Assembly: GCA_022821585.1 (NCBI GenBank)
Contig: JAJEDI010000023.1
Coordinates: forward strand, 1 to 64,000
DNA from: Caldilineaceae bacterium
GTDB lineage: Bacteria; Chloroflexota; Anaerolineae; Caldilineales; Caldilineaceae
Length of the DNA stretch: 64,000 nucleotides
Reading direction: 5' to 3'
Translations under genes and position numbers: made by a program
Notes under the pieces: model-generated
Told to the model about the DNA's origin: nothing
Databases searched by the model: none
What the model saw: only the letters and a program-made list of their open reading frames with translations
Shown here: piece after piece, positions 60,833 to 64,000 of the stretch
Layout of the letters: each line of letters starts with the position of its first letter
Numbering within the stretch: position 1 is the first letter of the stretch

Positions 60833-62401
60833 CTACTGCGCGTAGCCGCCAAGGGTGCTGAGAAAGTCCTCTCCAATTACGATTCGCAGGTCTGTTGACT
60901 CGGGAATGAGCAGGCCGGGGAACGAATTAAGGGGGCCCGTCAAATTGAGCTGTCGGCCCAATTCACTCACCAGCGTTTCGTGCGTGTTGTAATTTACGAG
61001 AAGAGTGTGCTGATAGTCGCTGCGATCGGCGTCGCCTATCGATACGACCCGCCAGCCGCTGGCCTCCAGCTGCCGCCGCGCCAGGGCAGCGATTCCTACC
61101 TGCGCCGTGCCGTTCAGAATCTCCAGACGTACTTCCCTTACGGCCATCGCCCGGACGTTGCGGGTCACGTCCGCGGCCAGGAGCTCTCTGGAGCCTACTT
61201 CGGTGCCTATCTGCGTCCGCGGCGGAATCTGAGGAAGGGGCTCGGCAGGTGTGCCGGCTACGGCATTTTGCCCGGCCGTCGGATCGAAAAACGTCTTGAG
61301 TGCCGGACGGATGAGGTTGCGGTCCGGAAGCAATATCCACGCCCCGTTTGCACTGTAGGTCTCCTCACCATAGCGGTTGTCCAGAACCAGCGTGCTCACC
61401 TCAGACACGTTGGACTGCACATGGTATGCGATTTCTGCCGCCGTCTGCAGTGGCATATCGGTCCGGACGCTTCCCCATGTGGAGCTCAATAGCTGGGGCG
61501 CTCTGGTGAGCAGTATGGGTATCATTTCCGCGGCGATGACCTTTTCCGCGATGGCTCGAATCAGCTGCTGCTGCCGGGCAGCGCGGCCGTAGTCACTGTC
61601 CATATTGCGAGTACGGGCGTATTTTAGAGCAGTCTGGCCGTCCAGCACACGGGTTCCCGCCTCCAGGTAAAATGTCTGATACCCGTAATCAGCTGTCGGG
61701 TACTCCGGATCATGAATTGTTTGGGGTACCTCGACTGTGATGCCGCCGATCTCGTCGATGAAACGTACGAAACCATTGAAGTCTGCCTGCACGTAGTACT
61801 GCACCGGCTGACCGATAAAGCTGCTTACAGTGTCTTTCGCAAGCTGCGCACCACCCAAACGATATCCGCCCTGTTCGCCAATGGCGTAGGCCGTGTTGAT
61901 CTTCGATGCCACATTATAGTAGGGAATCGGCACCCACAGGTCTCTTGGAAAAGAGATCATGCCTGCAGTGTGCCTGCGCAAGTCAAGAGTAACCAGCAGC
62001 ATCGTATCGGTGCGAGGAGGCTCCACACCGTCGATTCTCTCATCCGATCCCAGGAGGAGAATGTTTATTCGGCTTTCCGACGCGTCGGCCTCTTCGGGCA
62101 CCGCCTTCACCTCGACGTTCTGGGTGGCGACAGTTCCCTGCACGACAGGACTGCTCGAGTCTACACTCGCGTCTGAAAAGTCAGGAAGACCAACAGTGAT
62201 TTCGGGTACGCTTCTTCGTTGGGCAAAATCTCGGGCGAGATCGGAGAGGACACTACCGATGATGAAGGAAATGATCAGCACGACGGCGGCAACTGCGCCC
62301 GCAAATGCAAGAGCCGCCCGTCTACCTCCAAGCCAGGAGCCAATCCGCTTAAATTCGTAAATCCCCTTCGACCTGCCAGGGGAATCACCGAACTCTGACA
62401 T
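60833..62401 (-). CDS. LytR-CpsA-Psr (LCP) family protein with LytR C-terminal domain
   Basis: The protein has 522 residues from the ATG of MSEFGDSP. A short cytoplasmic tail and one membrane span (about 28-50) precede the extracellular LCP domain. The latter has INILLLGSDERIDG, RTDTMLLVTLDLRR, ISFPRDLWVPIPYYN and GQTALKYARTRNMDSDYGRA, including the conserved Asp/Arg residues that bind polyprenyl phosphate. A LytR_C domain follows from about 415. LCP enzymes attach glycopolymers to the cell wall or to other carriers. A TATAAT element nine bases before the ATG and no Shine-Dalgarno suggest a leaderless transcript. Confidence 0.92.
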   Translation of the reverse strand: MSEFGDSPGRSKGIYEFKRIGSWLGGRRAALAFAGAVAAVVLIISFIIGSVLSDLARDFAQRRSVPEITVGLPDFSDASVDSSSPVVQGTVATQNVEVKAVPEEADASESRINILLLGSDERIDGVEPPRTDTMLLVTLDLRRHTAGMISFPRDLWVPIPYYNVASKINTAYAIGEQGGYRLGGAQLAKDTVSSFIGQPVQYYVQADFNGFVRFIDEIGGITVEVPQTIHDPEYPTADYGYQTFYLEAGTRVLDGQTALKYARTRNMDSDYGRAARQQQLIRAIAEKVIAAEMIPILLTRAPQLLSSTWGSVRTDMPLQTAAEIAYHVQSNVSEVSTLVLDNRYGEETYSANGAWILLPDRNLIRPALKTFFDPTAGQNAVAGTPAEPLPQIPPRTQIGTEVGSRELLAADVTRNVRAMAVREVRLEILNGTAQVGIAALARRQLEASGWRVVSIGDADRSDYQHTLLVNYNTHETLVSELGRQLNLTGPLNSFPGLLIPESTDLRIVIGEDFLSTLGGYAQ

Positions 62402-62410
62402 AATGCGGCA

Positions 62411-62416
62411 ATTATA
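62411..62416 (-). promoter_or_regulatory. Candidate -10 element of the LCP gene
   Basis: On the minus strand TATAAT is followed by nine bases and then the LCP ATG. Transcription would start about two or three bases before the start codon. A -35 element is not obvious. Confidence 0.4.
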
Positions 62417-62456
62417 GCACGACCTTAGACGCGCCGAAGAATCTCTATATAAGAAT

Positions 62457-62482
62457 CCCGGGAAAACTTTCTGTTTCCCGGG
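62457..62482. terminator. Perfect hairpin upstream of the LCP gene
   Basis: CCCGGGAAA (62457-62465) and TTTCCCGGG (62474-62482) form a 9-bp stem with an 8-base loop. It lies 56 bases before the LCP start on the minus strand and may end transcription entering from the upstream propeller gene, since no T-run is evident it is only a candidate. Confidence 0.4.
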
Positions 62483-62854
62483 ACGCAATGCCGAGAAAAG
62501 GAAGAGTGATTAAGGTGAACTGTCGCAGGGGCAAGAATCCTTTCTTTTCTCGTGACTCGGTCCCCCTGATCAGTTCGCGATCTGGCTCGATTCAAGTGAA
62601 TGTGCCGCCCTCCTCATTCTTTCGGGCGGTCGGGCCTTCGGCCCTCCCAGGTGCAGGGGGATCCCCATCGCAACGACCCCTGCAGCCAGACCTCCGTCGT
62701 GGCCAAATGGATCGCTCAAGCCCTGCGACCGGAATCATTCCACACTGTCATCTCCGAATACAGTCCACCGCCCACTTCCTTTGACCAGCGCGGCGCGTTG
62801 GGCCTCTATCCGTCCTCTCTCACCGGGGACAGCTCTACAGTCACCAACTCTTGG
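62483..62854. other. Intergenic region with diverged two-hairpin repeat
   Basis: The 372 bases between the hairpin and the stop codon of the last gene contain no supported gene. The third copy of the two-hairpin repeat lies at 62625-62680. Confidence 0.5.
62625..62680. repeat. Two-hairpin intergenic repeat (copy 3, diverged)
   Basis: It begins GCGGTCGGGCCTTCGGCCCTC, with a TTC loop in the first hairpin instead of TATTC. The second hairpin is weakened (GGGGG..CCCC with mismatches) and the tail reads CAACGACCCC. It is clearly related to the copies at 5 and 25111 but older. Confidence 0.6.
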
Positions 62855-64000
62855 TCAACGTGGCAGCGGATGGGCATACAGCCCTGTTTTTGTCAGGATG
62901 TAAAGAATATCGGTGACCTCATCCAGAAACAGGCCCCTCAGTCCAGCCAGGGCCATGTCTTCAGCATCGACAAACTGCTGAATGTAACGCCCTTCCTTGT
63001 CATAGACCAGGATGCGCTCGTCCGTCGCATCGGCCAGATAAAGCATGCCATCAGCATGCTCAGCCATCGCAAAATCAACAAGCAAGCCGCTTAGACCGGG
63101 AATCCTCTCGAGACTGAATGGCAACTGCTGGCCCTCCCGAAAGCGCAGCAATGTTCCGTCTTCACTGAGTAGCCAAATGTCCCCGTCTATCGCCATCGCG
63201 ATCAGCCCGGCGAGATCCCCCTGGACCTGCTCGTCAAACCACGCAGTTGGCGGGTCGTCATAAGCCAGTCCGGCCGGTGTATACCGAAAAATCTGGTCCG
63301 ATCGTTCGTCTGCCAGATACAGGCGCCCGTTATAAATGCCCAGTTGTCCTACGCTCCCTAGAGAGCTCAGTTCTCTGAGCACCAGGTGCGTCGCCCCATC
63401 CAGGCGATTGTACCGAAAGACATTGTTGTTTCGGTCTAGAATCAGAAGACTTGCCTTGTCTTCAAAGCCGGAGATGCGCGGTTGCCAGGCAATGTCCACC
63501 AACCTGCCTACTGTTACGCCAGAGACCGTGTCCCCTTCTTTCAAAATGGCCCCGTTATCCTCTTCCAGCAGCGTACGTTCCGAATTCGTTCTGTAGTGGG
63601 AGATTGCCTGGCTTCCGCTGTCAAGAACATAGATGTCTTGGTTGGATACCACGATTCGTTGAGGCTCGGCATCCGCGCCATAGTCCAACAAAGGTACGTC
63701 AAGCGAATAGAGTGCCCGGACTTGCAGCAATTCCTGCAGTTCCGTCGTAATAACCTCCGACAGCTCCTGAATCTGATCGGTCACGCCTATCAGGACGATG
63801 GCTTCGTCCAGATACCGTTGCGCCTCACTTAGAGATGCACGCGCTGTCGCCCTGTCGTCCACCGACAGGGCCTGCTGGACCTCAAGCAACTTGCTGTCGG
63901 CCAGCTCGACCAGTTGCAGCCCCTCTTCCTGATTGATGTTGCCTTCGCGTAGGAACGCAGCGCCGACGACTGCAGATGTGAGTAACGGAATCAGAATCGC
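62855..64000 (-). CDS. Membrane-anchored beta-propeller protein (5-prime end outside the window)
   Basis: The frame is open to the right edge of the window, giving 381 residues of the C-terminal part. A hydrophobic segment (IPLLTSAVVGAAFL) lies at the edge, followed by an acidic helical region of about 80 residues, with ATARASLSEAQRYLDEA and ITTELQELLQV. Then comes a propeller of NHL/PQQ-like strands, such as DIYVLDSGSQAISHY, LLILDRNNNVFRY, LYLADERSDQIFRY, DIWLLSEDGTLLRF and LYLADATDERILVYDKEG. It is probably an extracytoplasmic domain of a larger membrane protein. The first domain cannot be seen. Confidence 0.7.
   Translation of the reverse strand, partial: AILIPLLTSAVVGAAFLREGNINQEEGLQLVELADSKLLEVQQALSVDDRATARASLSEAQRYLDEAIVLIGVTDQIQELSEVITTELQELLQVRALYSLDVPLLDYGADAEPQRIVVSNQDIYVLDSGSQAISHYRTNSERTLLEEDNGAILKEGDTVSGVTVGRLVDIAWQPRISGFEDKASLLILDRNNNVFRYNRLDGATHLVLRELSSLGSVGQLGIYNGRLYLADERSDQIFRYTPAGLAYDDPPTAWFDEQVQGDLAGLIAMAIDGDIWLLSEDGTLLRFREGQQLPFSLERIPGLSGLLVDFAMAEHADGMLYLADATDERILVYDKEGRYIQQFVDAEDMALAGLRGLFLDEVTDILYILTKTGLYAHPLPR

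Noticed and set aside
1..64000. tRNA, rRNA and riboswitch genes
   Set aside because: I looked for tRNA-like T-loops and rRNA landmarks and saw none that I could support by eye; a covariance search would be needed to exclude small ones.

Overview
The window is a GC-rich stretch of bacterial chromosome. Its style suggests a Chloroflexota genome of the Caldilinea/Anaerolinea type, perhaps from a marine or sponge metagenome. This is inference: there is no rRNA or other marker gene here. The clues are twin-arginine lipoprotein solute-binding proteins, expanded phytanoyl-CoA dioxygenase (PhyH) and five-bladed-propeller families, PIG-L enzymes with an AHPAD motif, LytR-CpsA-Psr and SH3b surface proteins, and several families of short intergenic repeats. 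I recognised no tRNA, rRNA, CRISPR array or intact insertion sequence.

Positions 1-41.8 kb are an accessory catabolic region. It holds five PhyH-type Fe(II)/2-oxoglutarate oxygenases and four propeller proteins of the GH32/GH43-like type. It also holds a kelch protein, a six-hairpin glycosidase-like protein, a PIG-L deacetylase and two complete carbohydrate-type ABC importer cassettes (13.4-16.7 kb and 30.7-34.1 kb). Two Asp/Glu-racemase-like proteins, a FAH-family hydrolase, a DUF6807 protein, a VOC protein, a class III aminotransferase, two DUF3830 proteins, a D-2-hydroxyacid dehydrogenase, an M20 hydrolase, a nitrilase and a D-aminoacylase complete it. Genes sit in short, tight operons, and PhyH genes repeatedly lie beside a propeller, a transporter or a hydrolase. 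The simplest reading is import and stepwise oxidation and hydrolysis of small, possibly glycosylated or amide-containing organic compounds. The substrates cannot be read from the sequence.

The most notable gene is at 4364-6007. It appears as two open reading frames separated by one in-frame TGA, and the TGA falls exactly at the first position of a U-S-T-C redox motif. The whole matches the UGSC (seleno)protein family, so I call it a selenocysteine-containing protein, with a short candidate bSECIS hairpin just downstream.

At 34.28-35.16 kb a GC-poorer gene encodes a TIR-like (Cap12/PCTIR type) protein, probably a horizontally acquired defence effector, set between catabolic genes.

Positions 41.8-64 kb look more like core genome: an SH3b lipoprotein with a cytidylate-kinase-like protein, a sulfatase, an amidase homologue lacking the expected nucleophilic serine, an epimerase with a Nudix hydrolase, a radical SAM protein, a ROK kinase, GalT, two-subunit class I fumarase, an internally duplicated lipoprotein, a GNAT protein, a MATE transporter, an IMPACT/YigZ protein, a HAD phosphatase, an LCP protein and a truncated membrane-anchored propeller.

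Repeats add a second layer. TTCGCG arrays occur four times, always in the same polarity just beyond the stop codon of a minus-strand gene. A hairpin family with compensatory stem changes occurs four times and a two-hairpin element three times. Helically phased CCGAC clusters lie in the 1.4-kb gap at 29.2-30.7 kb.
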